Positions 37,011 through 47,681 of a stretch of 64,000 nucleotides of DNA are shown piece by piece. The notes below the pieces were generated by a model that saw only the letters and a list, made by a program, of their open reading frames with translations, was not told where the DNA came from and did not search any database. The stretch is taken from positions 127,083,302 to 127,147,301 of the forward strand of contig NC_039363.1 of the NCBI RefSeq assembly GCF_003573695.1, written 5' to 3'. The position numbers and the translations under genes are program-made. Positions within the stretch are counted from its first letter, which is position 1. Each line of letters begins with the position of its first letter. The DNA comes from Papaver somniferum (Eukaryota > Streptophyta > Magnoliopsida > Ranunculales > Papaveraceae).

Positions 37011-39025
37011 TGTTGTATCCAGACAAAGGTTAATTGTTATAAACTCACATTTCAATCATTGAAAAATCCTTAGAAGACGACAATGGCTGTCTCACACATA
37101 CCATTAGCTTATAAGTAATTTCAAGTGATCAGTACGAAACTTTCCAAGTCGAGTCGACATCAAATGATTGTCTCACACAAATCATGTAAGATTTTCAAGA
37201 AAATTTTGACATGATCATCTTTGACTTATTATTTAGTTTCCAACAAATAGATTGTTTCCAACTAAACTCGTCAAGAATAATGATGAACGTACGTAGCTAA
37301 AGAAAAAAGCTTCCAACACATATTTCGATAAATAGATAAGCGACATAAACTCGGCTCGAAATATCAAATGTGTATAATATAAAAGTCTATATAGCTATAC
37401 AACTTAGTCTCATTAGGAGATAGAATAGAATAGACTTCTGACTGCTATATAATTTTTAGTCTCCACATACCTTTTGTTGATGAAGTTCCTCCAAGCTCTC
37501 CTCAGTAGATCTTCTTCTTCAATCGATCAACGCTATGAAGTCTAAATCTTAACTACACATTCTATCCTAATCCGAGACAGCTATAAGTAGACTAGAAATC
37601 AAGTCTTATAGTTTTTATTACCTAAACTTGACAAACAAGCTTGAGATAGCAACGATTGCGAGTTCGACCGAGCAATGCTCTAATAATTCTAATATGTTTA
37701 CCATTGCTAAAACTCTTTTAAATACTTCTACGACTTCATTGATTAATTCAACACTTATCCGTTTGTTTCATGATTAATTTCTTAGGTTTCAATTAATATC
37801 AAATTTCTTTCAGTTCTTTGGATAACTTGCCAAACTGAACAGTCTTTATACACAGTTCTGTAAACGAACTATGCGTATAGTCTTCTATTGTATTTTTAAG
37901 AGCTAAGTTGCTTGCTTGATTCTCAAGTTATCTTCACTTGAATCCTAAGCTAACCCTGGTCTTTGAAAACTATAAATAGTTCATCTCTATCAACTGGGAA
38001 AATCAATCCCTGGCACTTTGTGTCGTAGTTGATTATAGAATCTTCCTCTATTTACCTAGGTTTCCTATGTGAAACGTTATCAGGTCTACGACTAAAAGAC
38101 TTTTATTCGAGTATTCGTGAAGCTAGGTCCGACTATCTTTACCTCAATAGTTCGTGAATCCTGATCTTGCTTTTTTGTTATCGAGGTTCTCATAATCTCT
38201 TTCAGGCAATATAAATAGTAATCGCAAAGTTTTCTTCGTCTCAGAATTTGTGATTCCTCAAGATAGATATTTAAAGACTGATCTTAGTTGATCTTTCAAA
38301 GATTATTTTTTAAAGGTGGTTAAGATCTAGGCTGCTCTTCGGGAGTTGTAAGTTCCAGATTTATGATATTTGCTAGCTTTGTCTATTGCAAACAAATTTC
38401 TACATCTTGATCTTTGATCTGAACGGAAATCAAATAGGCTTATCTATTAGAGGCAGATTGGTATTGAAAGTCTTCACTTCAGCCGAAGCAACTCTTAGGC
38501 TGTAAAGGACGCCAGATAAGGGAATCAAGTGCGTAGAACCTTGCAAAATTCAAGAGACGTAAGGAGCATGGCTTTAACTGAATGGCTTGGAGGGTGGTTT
38601 CGGTCTCAACTACATTCCAGTCCGAAGTCTGATAGTATACTAGTGTCTGTAGCGGCTTAATACAGTGTGGTGTTCATTCTGGACGAGGTCTCGGGGTTTT
38701 TTTGTAATTGCGGTTTTTTCGTTAACAAAATTTCTGGTGTCTTGTATTTTCCTTTTACGCATTATATTCTTTATGTTTATAACTAGATTTAAACAGGTTT
38801 GTACGTATTCAATCTAAGTAGATACGTCCGCTTAATTGTAATCAATTATGAGACTAGTTTCTTGTAGAATTTGTATCTTGAAAGATAAATAACAAGTTTA
38901 ACCACTTAGCAGAAATCCAATTGAATTATATGAATACAACTAGATTGATTTTGGATATTAATTTTTGGGATCGTCCAAATATTCTGCTTAACAATCAGGT
39001 TCATGATCCTGAGTCTATATGCACT

Positions 39026-41179
39026 GCGTCCCATATTTTATAACAAACAGAAACAAATGAAGTGGCAAAAAAAAAAAATCCGAACAAGTGAAGTGACTAA
39101 AAAAACATGTTGTTCGGAATGTTCGAGAAGATTATAGATTCCCACATGTGAACAAATTTATTAGCCAAGACTTTTCTATAAAGATCATTGTTGAGAGGAG
39201 ATCTTTTGAGTTCGGTTTTAGTTCTTTTTTTTATTAAAACTCATGAACCACAAAATTAAGACTACACCAGCCCATGTTAGACTAGTTTGGACCGTTTGGT
39301 ACCTTTCGTATAAAATCTTGACTTCTTTGATTCTTTCTCTACTTTAGAGTTAGACAAGCCCACACAAATGATTTGCAGGAGTCAAGACTAACTACATGAG
39401 CATGAGGCACAAGCCGAGACTTCTGCCAATCTAAAAGCCCATGACAAACAAAATCTTTAAGTATCGTCAAATCTTTGATTTCTTTCAAAGATATGCAAGA
39501 TTATGGTTGAGTGATCTCTGAGAATTAATTTCATGGCATAATGATCGTTTTGATGAAAAATATTTTCGAAAGAAGACAACTTTTTTTTTTTTTTTTTGTA
39601 TATACTCGAATGAAACTACGCTAAAAGTATAGTTTTGCCATTTCTTTTCTCCAAAATAGACAAAGAGCATCCACGATGCTGGCCATATCTTTTGAAACCA
39701 TAACTGGACAATTACATTTTAAGCTCAACACGGCACCATATCTAGGCTAGAATTAACTCCGATGGCACGCCTAGCCGACTTTGGAATAATGAGCTCAAAT
39801 TCGAACAACAAGGTCAGAACATATTTGAAAATGTTGGCCATCCATGTCACGAATTATATGAAAAGGACTCATCTTTTTTATCGACGACTCTATACCATAG
39901 TATAGTAGTTATCTATCACAATCAGCTGAGTTATTTTGCAATTTACTAGCCACCCTAACCCCACCTCCCGCCACCCAGCTAAGAGCATCTAGAACGGCGG
40001 AAGCTTAAAGCCAGAGCCACCTCCAATTTGGCTTTGGCACTACCATTTTTCCCAAAGTCTCACACATATCAGTGGTGATTAAAGCCGATAGATGATTTCT
40101 AAATTCTAACTAGTGTATTTCTCCGACATTGCTAATTGGGTTGTACTGAGGAAAGTATCAAATTTCATATCAGTTTAAACTGGTACTCCATTAGCAGCTA
40201 TGTATTTCTCGTCCATCAGCGGCATTATTGATCCGTGCTGGTAGCTTCAAAATAATTCTAAAAACAAAGGGAAAGATTCGTGAAAACTCTCCAAACTCCA
40301 ACATATATTTGGGAATTCCAAATTGCTGTCTATGAGGCTATCACTCACTGTCACTGACTCACTCACTCACTCCTTGTTCAATCTCTCTCCTCACTTTTGG
40401 GACGTACCTCATTGGCTCATTCACTCATATCTCCTTCAGCTAAACACCAGGCCTGGCCTGCTGTTTTTAGCTCCCCACTTTAATCATGAACTTCACCACT
40501 AACACACCACTTTGGCTCTTTTTTCCTTTCTCTCTAGCTCATATGTAATCATAGTGTAGGAGGAGGATTATGTCATTAGTCCACTATCAATCTATATCAC
40601 TCCTCTCCATTATCCATCCGTAATCTAAAATCTACAAATAAGTCAAGTTAGTGGCATTACTTTTAAATTTTAATCCCATCATCAAATATACAAACAAAAG
40701 CGAGAATTTAATGGATAGGTTAGTTTTCCTTCAAATTTTGGACATTAGCTTTGGACTAGTTTCACACCAAGAGGCAATATACGAGATTTTGAACATTAGC
40801 TTTGGAGTAGTTTAAAGCAAGGGGGAAAAATATCCGAGATTTTTTACATACATGCTAATCTAGAATGTAAATGTCATTGATCACTGTACTTTATTTTGGG
40901 GACATAAATTGATTTAGACTGTGAATGTCGTTGATAGTATAATTCATGTTGATAGTATAATTCATATCTCAGATTAAAATCCGAATGCTTCATCTCATAT
41001 GCTTAATTTGTTAATTTCGTTGGCAACAAATTAAAAACCAAACGCACAATTTTGTTTTCTTCTCATTAACAAAAACTATTTAAAAAAAACAACATTACAT
41101 TGATCGCATAGACAGTTAGACAGATGAGAGTAAAAGGCAGGCGTGCCTGAAAAAAGTACTAAGAAAATTAAAAACCTAG
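39026..41179. other. Intergenic region, border of the gene island
   Basis: No ORF or RNA gene is supported. A short T/A homopolymer run lies at 39580-39600. A run of ACTC repeats lies at 40340-40372 (TCACTCACTCACTC) and is followed by C/T-rich sequence. The end near 41100-41179 is probably the 3' untranslated part of the next gene. Confidence 0.5.
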
Positions 41180-42268
41180 CTAGTCTGGAACATCTGCAAC
41201 TGAGAGTTGTTTCAACCATTCAAATGTCCTTAAATGATTCATCAACTCTTTTTGTTTCTTCCCTTGTTCCTTGTCTTTCTTTATCATCTCTTTTTCACCA
41301 TCAATGTGATCATCATCTACTTCTTCTTCTTTCTTCATAATAACTTCTTCTTTCATTAATTCACTTCCATTACTCATCTTTTTCCTGCTACTACTCTTAA
41401 TTACAACAGTTTGAGAAGAAACAATGTTTTCAACTGCATCAGTTGAACACTTACAACTCTCAAACCCAAGATAAAACCTTTGCATCTTCTTCTTCTCCCC
41501 AATATCATTTCCAGTAGTACCCTTACTAATGTTCTTAAGACTGCTACTTTTATTACTACTACCACTGCTACTACAACTGCCATTAAAACTCTTGTAATTT
41601 CTAAGTCTAAGATCTTGCAACTCAATTTGAGGTGTTTTAACTAAACCCACTCTGAACAGACCCCATGTTGTTGATTGTTTCCCAGTTCTTCCACTAATAA
41701 CATTTCTTCTTATCGAATTAGAATTATTGGACGAATTCCATATCTGGGGTTTTGGACTTGGATGACTATGAAATATGTTCTTCAATGGCTTATAATGACC
41801 AGATGTTGTAGTACTTGTACTGGCGGAAGAAATAGAATTGTGACTTTTACTGCTGCTACTTCTACTACTAGTAGTATAAACACCAGATGAAGAACGATCC
41901 AATGATGAAGATCTACTTGGGTTTATACTAGGATTACTATCTTGTCTTTTTAATGAAAACCCATTTTCTGAACTTACAGAATGCCGTCTCAATGGAAGTA
42001 TCTGACCTTGAAAGAACACATCATCAGCTACACATATTTCCGTTTCTGTTAATACTGAACCAACACAGGACCCAAATTCAAACTCTTCACCTTCTGAAGC
42101 TGCTTTGTTGCTTTTGATGTTGCTGTTGATGGCACTCTGTTGATTAACTTCTTGTTTGATTGGAAGATCACAGAGTGAAAGAGCTTCTTCGTCTTCATGT
42201 TCTGAATTGTAATCTTCCATTAGTTTTCTATGATCATCATCATTACCCCCACCATTGAATCTTGTCAT
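41180..42268 (-). CDS. DUF1645/MAKR-like Ser-rich hydrophilic protein
   Basis: Single-exon gene of 362 codons. I chose the Met at 42268 (MTRFNGGGNDDD). An upstream in-frame Met at 42358 would put a TATA-like box (TATAAAT, minus strand 42335-42341) inside the coding region, and the 30 residues between look like translated leader. The N-terminal third has an acidic start, then EEFEFGSCVG and CVADDVFFQGQILPLRR. That combination, an FEF block followed by a D-x-F-x-x-G-Q-I-L-P-L motif, is typical of plant DUF1645 and membrane-associated kinase regulator proteins. The centre is a long Ser/Thr run and the C-terminus is Lys/Glu-rich, probably disordered. No membrane segment is seen. Such proteins are regulatory or stress-linked, but the exact role is unknown. 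Confidence 0.8.
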   Translation of the reverse strand: MTRFNGGGNDDDHRKLMEDYNSEHEDEEALSLCDLPIKQEVNQQSAINSNIKSNKAASEGEEFEFGSCVGSVLTETEICVADDVFFQGQILPLRRHSVSSENGFSLKRQDSNPSINPSRSSSLDRSSSGVYTTSSRSSSSKSHNSISSASTSTTTSGHYKPLKNIFHSHPSPKPQIWNSSNNSNSIRRNVISGRTGKQSTTWGLFRVGLVKTPQIELQDLRLRNYKSFNGSCSSSGSSNKSSSLKNISKGTTGNDIGEKKKMQRFYLGFESCKCSTDAVENIVSSQTVVIKSSSRKKMSNGSELMKEEVIMKKEEEVDDDHIDGEKEMIKKDKEQGKKQKELMNHLRTFEWLKQLSVADVPD

Positions 42269-42334
42269 GAATGCAGATGCTCTTAAATTTGGAGTTTTGA
42301 ATTCGTGCAGAAAATGAAGAAATGAGAGAGGTAG

Positions 42335-42341
42335 ATTTATA
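42335..42341 (-). promoter_or_regulatory. TATA-like box of the DUF1645-like gene
   Basis: TATAAAT on the minus strand, followed by C/T-rich leader and the chosen ATG 67 bases downstream. It supports the shorter start. Confidence 0.5.
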
Positions 42342-42995
42342 GAAAGAGAATCAGACAAATATGAGAATTTAAAATTGTATTAAAGTAAAGGTAAAGGTTG
42401 TTTTTAAACTATAAAGTAAAGGTTAGAATTTGCAGGCTAGTCGACCAAATGATGATTCCATTTTCTGTTAAGATTTTTGAGAAGAAGCAGAATTAGAAGG
42501 TTGATTAGCCGGCCTTTACCTGACCAAGTGTGACAGACAACTCTCTATCAAAAACCAAGAAAAAGTTTGAATCTTTTTGAGCAAAAGAATTTAAAAAAAT
42601 CTTGTGTTTTGAGTGGGAATGAGAGGAGAGCTAGTAGTGCTAATGATAGTGGGATGCTCTTATTGGTGTTGTGAGAATGATATTTCAAACCCTTGAAAAG
42701 GTTCTTCTAAGAATATGAAACGAAAAGAAAAGGAGAGAAAAACAGACACTGACCCTTTGTTGAGATGTACTAGTGCTTGTGCTTGAGATTTATAGTGGTG
42801 ATAGATTTTTAGAGTTGAATTTTCTGAGTTATAGAAAGCAAATATTTGAAGAAGGATTGTTGTGAAGGATTTTGGTGGTGTTATAACTGTTCATGGACGG
42901 CTTGTGAAATGAGTGGAATTCAATTTCAAAGTTTATAGCAACTAATTTTTCTGTTGGGTACGTACTGTTGATGACGTGTTAAAGTAAGGTGGCGC

Positions 42996-43001
42996 CACGT
43001 G
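42996..43001. promoter_or_regulatory. G-box CACGTG in the upstream region
   Basis: GGCGCCACGTGTGC contains CACGTG with an ABRE-like ACGTG core, about 730 bases upstream of the DUF1645-like start. bZIP and bHLH factors bind such boxes. A role in light or abscisic acid response is inference only. Confidence 0.35.
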
Positions 43002-43009
43002 TGCACTAA

Positions 43010-44415
43010 AGTGGGTCCTGCTTTTCTTATCTTCTGGTTTGGCACTAGCAATTTAGGAAGTTTTGACTTTTTGACTGCGCTTATGACTTTGTTTTTATAG
43101 TTTCAAGATTTGATTGTTCGTCTAAAATGGGGCTCCGTACCATTAATGAGGTTTGAATCATAGAATCTTGGTGTTTTTTCATGGTACGTAGAAATATTAA
43201 GCACCCTAATTTTGTGCGGTTATAGCCAAAGCTGGCTAGTCGCCAGTTTAGTACTAGTGTGTGTGGTTAAAAACAAGGAACAGTATCATTTTTCATACGT
43301 TGCTTGCTTTTCTCAGAAGCAAACCAGAACTGAAATCTGAGGAATGAATTTAGAGACAAATTTTTCTGTTGTTATACTATTCAGTTTTCTTTCTTTCATG
43401 TACAGCTGATGAAAGCGCATTTGCTACTTTTCAAGACACTTTCCTGTTCATTTAACAGTGTTTAGTCCTTGATATTAGACCTTTTTCTTTAATTTGGAAT
43501 ACTATGAATGAACAAGCAAAACATTCGGGGAAAAAAAAATTCAAAGAAAAAGTTGAATAAGACCAGTGGGTAGATCAATCAATGGAAGAAATCAGTCGCA
43601 AAATGATTGTTCTGTTTTCTAACGAGAAGTTGTTTGGAGATTAACGGAAAAAATGAATTGTCATGTTAAACCATGGTCGGTCATTAACCATTGGGTAAAT
43701 CAATCTACTGTGTAATGTCCTGTGTTATGTTTTTTTAGTGGTGAATGTGTAACCAGATGGTCACTGTACTTACCAACTGTTGTTCAGAGCCCAATTTCAT
43801 CGCTGAACCATTCATTGCAATGACATTCATCCCAACCAACCACCATCTCCATCACTCAGAATTAAAGATTGCTATTTACTTCGAACAGTTTTAATCCGAT
43901 TTGTTATTCTAACTGAACAGAGACATCTCCATAATGACGATTACACCATATAAAGGAAGAGAGGATGACTGGAGCCACACCACAAGTGCATTATGTACAA
44001 ATATGGACCCTGAAACATGCTGCATTGAATTCAATATCAGAGAGAGAATGGTGGAGAATCACAGATTGATAAAGAAATCTAAAAACATTGGATACAAACG
44101 CTCGTGTACCAGTTTCACGGGTTATTGCTTGTGGCCTGATAACAATTGAATATGATAGGTCCATGAGAGATGGCTTCACAATCACGTAACTCTTACCATT
44201 AGATTCCACAACCCCACCAGAGAGAATTTTCCAAGACAACTCTAATCAAAGCTGAACCTAGAACAAGGAAAATCAGTGAAGTGCCAGCTTCTTATTATAC
44301 ACATCACACAAACAACGGTTAAATAAGCTGACATCTCACAACTACCAAACTGTCCAAGGGGGAAGAAATTAGTTAAAAGTAGTACTACAACATTTCAGAA
44401 AGAACTGGATGGTAC
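43010..44415. other. Intergenic region
   Basis: AT-rich DNA without supported genes. The rightmost few hundred bases are probably the 3' untranslated region of the RING gene that ends at 44416. Confidence 0.5.
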
Positions 44416-47400
44416 TTAATTTATTGGTTTATGATGATGACCTATAGGTGTTCGGCAATATGGGCAGTCTCCACATTTCCGAACCCATGGATTTAAACAT
44501 GCCAAGTGGAAGCGATGCCTACAAGGCAGGCAAATTAACTTGTCACCCTCCCCAAACTTCTCAAGACATATACTACACTCTACTGCTTCTGAAATAACTT
44601 CAGATTCTACTTCAGTGCTGAAAAATTCTTGTGGTAGACTATCCACCTCTTCTGAGCTGAGTCCTGTCGCCGTCTTTGATTTTGAAACTTGTACTGATGA
44701 TGATCGGGTAGATGAGTCGGGAAACAGGTTACTGACTTCAGCTAACCGCTCCCTTGATGTTTGAATATCCCAATCCGCTGCATCAGTGTGCCTTAAGTCA
44801 TCAGGGTAGGAGGACTCATCCAAAGAAATCCAAGATGAAAGCCTGTTATTTTGTCTAGCATACAAGGAGAAAATGTCAGTAAATTTCCGAAAGGATACAT
44901 AATCATCTGGATTGAATACAGACGTAAAAAGGCATCTCGAACCAACAAACCATTGATTTAAAAGAAAATTATGAACTTCACATCAACAGGGTTACAGTTT
45001 GGCTAGTGATCAAATGATAAATTCTGTGTATGTCACATTTGATAATTGGAGATACCTACTGCACCACCATATATCAGAAACAGCTTTTAATGAATAAGAA
45101 TGTACAACTGTTGCCGGATAAAAACGCAGGCAAGCTACCACCAAGAAAAAACTTCAATATTGGACGCAGACAAAGATCACCATAACACCATATTTTATCA
45201 ATATCCTATTGCAATGTTTTCTTTTTTTCCCGATCGGTAAAGAATTTGATGCTGGCAATTTGATGCTGACAAGTTTCAAACTCAGGTCACTGGTATCATC
45301 ACCCAATGACTTTACCACTGTACTACAGTGATACCGGCATCCTAATATGAAGTATTGAAAAGGGGCAATGGCCGATGTCACTATGGTACAGTGGTCAAGT
45401 CATTGGGTGATGATACCAGTGACCTGAGTTTGAACTCTTCAGCACCAATTCTTAACTGATGCACGAAATCTTTACCGATCCAAAAAAATAAAAAAGAACA
45501 GGGGCAATGCTTTAGATTGCTCAAGAAAGAAAAAAAAAAGAACAGGGGCAATGCTTTAGATTGCTCAAGAAAGAAAAAGAAAAAAAAACAGGGGCAATGC
45601 TTTAGATTGCCCAACCAGATTGCAGTTTTCTTCCAGAATTCCCCTATTAAGGTTTTGCCAACTTAGGAAGGTCCTAAAAGTTGCTAATGCCAGGTATATA
45701 CACATCATCAACATCACTCACGACATTCTTTTTACTTCAAATGACATTTACTAGTTCCTAAAGGCATATATATAACAGGAGCGGAAATGACCTAAAACGT
45801 CTGAAGAAAGAATGAAGTTGACAGAGTCTTAGGCACTTCTGGGGATACCAAAACTAGAGCACTTAACTGGACATTTCAAAAGCATGAAATCCCAAGACAG
45901 TTGACTCTTGACATTTAGCAGATTGAGAGATGTCACTTCGTTTTGGAACAAACAGCTGTCATTACTATATACATATGTAGCACTAGTGTGCAAGTTCAAC
46001 CGTAAGAACATTGCTCCAGATTCATGTATACGATAAACACTGTATACAACGACACGGACACGGAGTCAGTGTCTTGTGTCCAATATGCTACTTCGACGCG
46101 ACAACTTAAAGAATAAGAATACGGAGACACAGTATACACTATATTAATAAGTAGCTTACGATAAATATATAAGGTAGTGAACTTAACAAAAAAGCATGCA
46201 TATATATCTATATGAAGAGAAAAAGAATGGAGAAAGTCTTAGAGGAAGATCGGTAGAAAGATGTAGAACTAATATTTAGTTCCTAAGTTTCCTAATATTT
46301 AGGATCAAAATTTTGTTCCTAAAATTAAGCTACCAAGTCTCGAGCCGCATCTGCAGTATTAATACGCATATCCGTGTCAATACGTATTCACAAGGCAACC
46401 TTTTTTTTTTTTTTTTTTTTTTTGCGTGTCATTGTAACACAGGATAAACAGTTAAATGAGAAACCAACCTGTTCGCTGCGATGGATACACCTCTAAGTCT
46501 CTCAACAAGCCTTTCCCTGGCTAGTAGTACTGCTCCAGGTAATTGATCACTGTGAGGAGAAGTCAGCCGATTGGGTCTATTATGCAAAACTTCGATGCTT
46601 CTACTGTTTCTTGTACCTGGTTGACTGGTAGCATTTTCAGTTCGAATTGAATCATGTTCCTGAAACAATTAAAGCTCAGATTATGATGATTGAAGGTGAG
46701 GATTTACAACTACCAACAAAATACAGGCACAGGGATCCATCAAGGGAAGCATTAGTGATGCCATCACCAATGAGGATGATTGAAGGTGAGGATTAACAAC
46801 TACCAACAAAATACAGTCACAGGGATCCATCTAGCAAAGCATCAGTGATGCCATCACCAATGAGCGAAGGGTGGTGCCAAATGTTCCATGGATTAAGAGT
46901 AATTGGTTCCAAGTAAAATGAGAAAGAAAGTTAACACCAACTGGTAAATATAAGTTTTGGCGGCAAATGAAAATTCAACAGGAAAATTTTGCAAGAGCCT
47001 TGGTAACTTTGGATCCATCCGTAGATAACAATGATATGCAGCAGCCCCGTGAAATCGAAAGAAAAATAAACAAAAACACACAGTCCTAATTCTCGCTCAT
47101 TAAACTTAGGATGGGCAGGAAGCTGAAGATCTCAAATTCGGGAACAAAATCATGTGAGAAACATCAAACATGCTACAAGTGCATGTGAATTATATTTTTC
47201 AATAACACTAACTATCAACTTCATTGATAAATCCTCAAGTCACAACATGCATTCTATTGTTAAAATCAGAATTTTTTCACAATCCTGCATAGAATTCGAT
47301 GCACTTTATCGTGTCTTCTATCGCTGTAAGCATAAAAAAAGACTATCCATTTTTTATGACAACAGGATATCCGAAGCACCAAAATCCTTCACCACACATT

Positions 47401-47681
47401 CAATTATAAGTTCAAATTCTAATTAGGGTTTCAAATAATTAAAAAAAAAATAAAGTAAATATTCTTACACGATCGCAGAGATGCTGCCTCAAGTGTGGAG
47501 GTCGATGTTCGGTGGTATCACGACGCTGTTGTTGTTGACGATAATGATATCTCCGACGGCCATGATTCAAGTGATAATTTCTATCAAGAGGAGAAGATAA
47601 AGAAGAACCAAATCCTAATTCAGTTTCTTCACGTCCTAAACGAGACCTCCTGCTATAAAATAACTCCGATGCGCTCGTCAT
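44416..47681 (-). CDS. RING-H2 E3 ubiquitin ligase, RHY1A-like
   Basis: Three exons on the minus strand: 47681-47469, 46659-46469 and 44854-44416. The junctions are GTAAGA..TTTCAG and GTTGGT..GCTAG and keep frame, giving 280 residues. The N-terminus MTSASELFYSRRSR is characteristic of RHY1A-like ligases. Exon 1 is rich in His, Arg and Gln; exon 2 has PGAVLLARERLVERLRG. The C-terminal RING-H2 finger reads CSICLEKF ... CRHRFHLAC ... CPYC, with all eight zinc ligands present (C-x2-C, C-x-H, H-x2-C, C-x2-C). It would transfer ubiquitin from an E2 to target proteins; the substrate is unknown. The introns are 809 and 1614 bp and carry SINEs and tandem repeats. The exon model is my own reading and lacks transcript support. 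Confidence 0.88.
45217..45343 (-). mobile_element. tRNA-derived SINE, minus copy
   Basis: On the minus strand there is a box A-like TGTAGTACAGTGG (45315-45327) and a box B-like GAGTTTGAAACT (45272-45283), spaced as in tRNA genes, then TTTACCGATCGGG and an A-rich tail. It shares about 60 nearly identical bases with the plus copy at 45371-45497. It lies in intron 2 of the RING gene. Confidence 0.7.
45371..45497 (+). mobile_element. tRNA-derived SINE, plus copy
   Basis: Box A-like TGGTACAGTGG (45384-45394) and box B-like GAGTTTGAACTC (45426-45437), then TTTACCGATCC and an A-rich tail. It is oriented away from its neighbour, so the two form an inverted repeat within the RING gene pre-mRNA. Confidence 0.7.
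45490..45612. repeat. Three tandem copies of a 43-49 bp unit
   Basis: Each unit contains ACAGGGGCAATGCTTTAGAT followed by TGCTCAAGAAAG and A-rich sequence; the third is cut short. It lies directly behind the SINE tail in intron 2 of the RING gene. Confidence 0.75.
46400..46424. repeat. Poly-T/poly-A run of about 23 bases
   Basis: A long T run on the plus strand (A run on the sense strand of the RING gene), about 50 bases inside intron 2 from the exon 2 donor. Length is likely variable and prone to sequencing error. Confidence 0.7.
46686..46863. repeat. Tandem duplication of about 88 bp in intron 1
   Basis: Two copies side by side, both containing GATGATTGAAGGTGAGGATT, ACAACTACCAACAAAATACA and TGATGCCATCACCAATGA, with only a few differences. 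It looks like a recent local duplication. Confidence 0.8.

Larger units (their letters stand above)
23658..37685 (-). mobile_element. Solo A-family LTR, split by two later insertions
   Basis: LTR pieces are 23658-24221, 34857-34945 and 35776-37685, together about 2.56 kb. It begins TGAAAAAGTAGGG and ends TGCTCTAATA. The flanks are ATTTT (23653-23657) and ATTCT (37686-37690), a target duplication with one mismatch. No internal region is attached, so it is a solo LTR left by recombination. The gaps hold element C and a hAT element. Confidence 0.82.
22853..39025 (+). repeat. Old A-family LTR (plus), split by a nested solo LTR
   Basis: It starts TGTTATAGCATTTCTCGG at 22853 and runs to 23657. It resumes at 37686 and continues to about 39025, with TATA-like CTATAAATAG at 37970-37979 and the landmark CAACTACATTCCAGTC near 38605. 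The interruption 23658-37685 is a younger solo LTR of the same broad family on the opposite strand. The 3' end is truncated. Confidence 0.75.

Noticed and set aside
43934..44239. Overlapping ORFs on both strands
   Set aside because: Short and without features; they fit the 3' untranslated region of the RING gene.
45217..45497. Real tRNA genes on both strands
   Set aside because: Box A and B-like words are present, but no complete cloverleaf can be formed and both copies end in A-rich tails, so SINEs fit better.
46400..46424. Poly-T run as a terminator
   Set aside because: It is a plain homopolymer inside an intron of a polymerase II gene; no RNA gene ends there.
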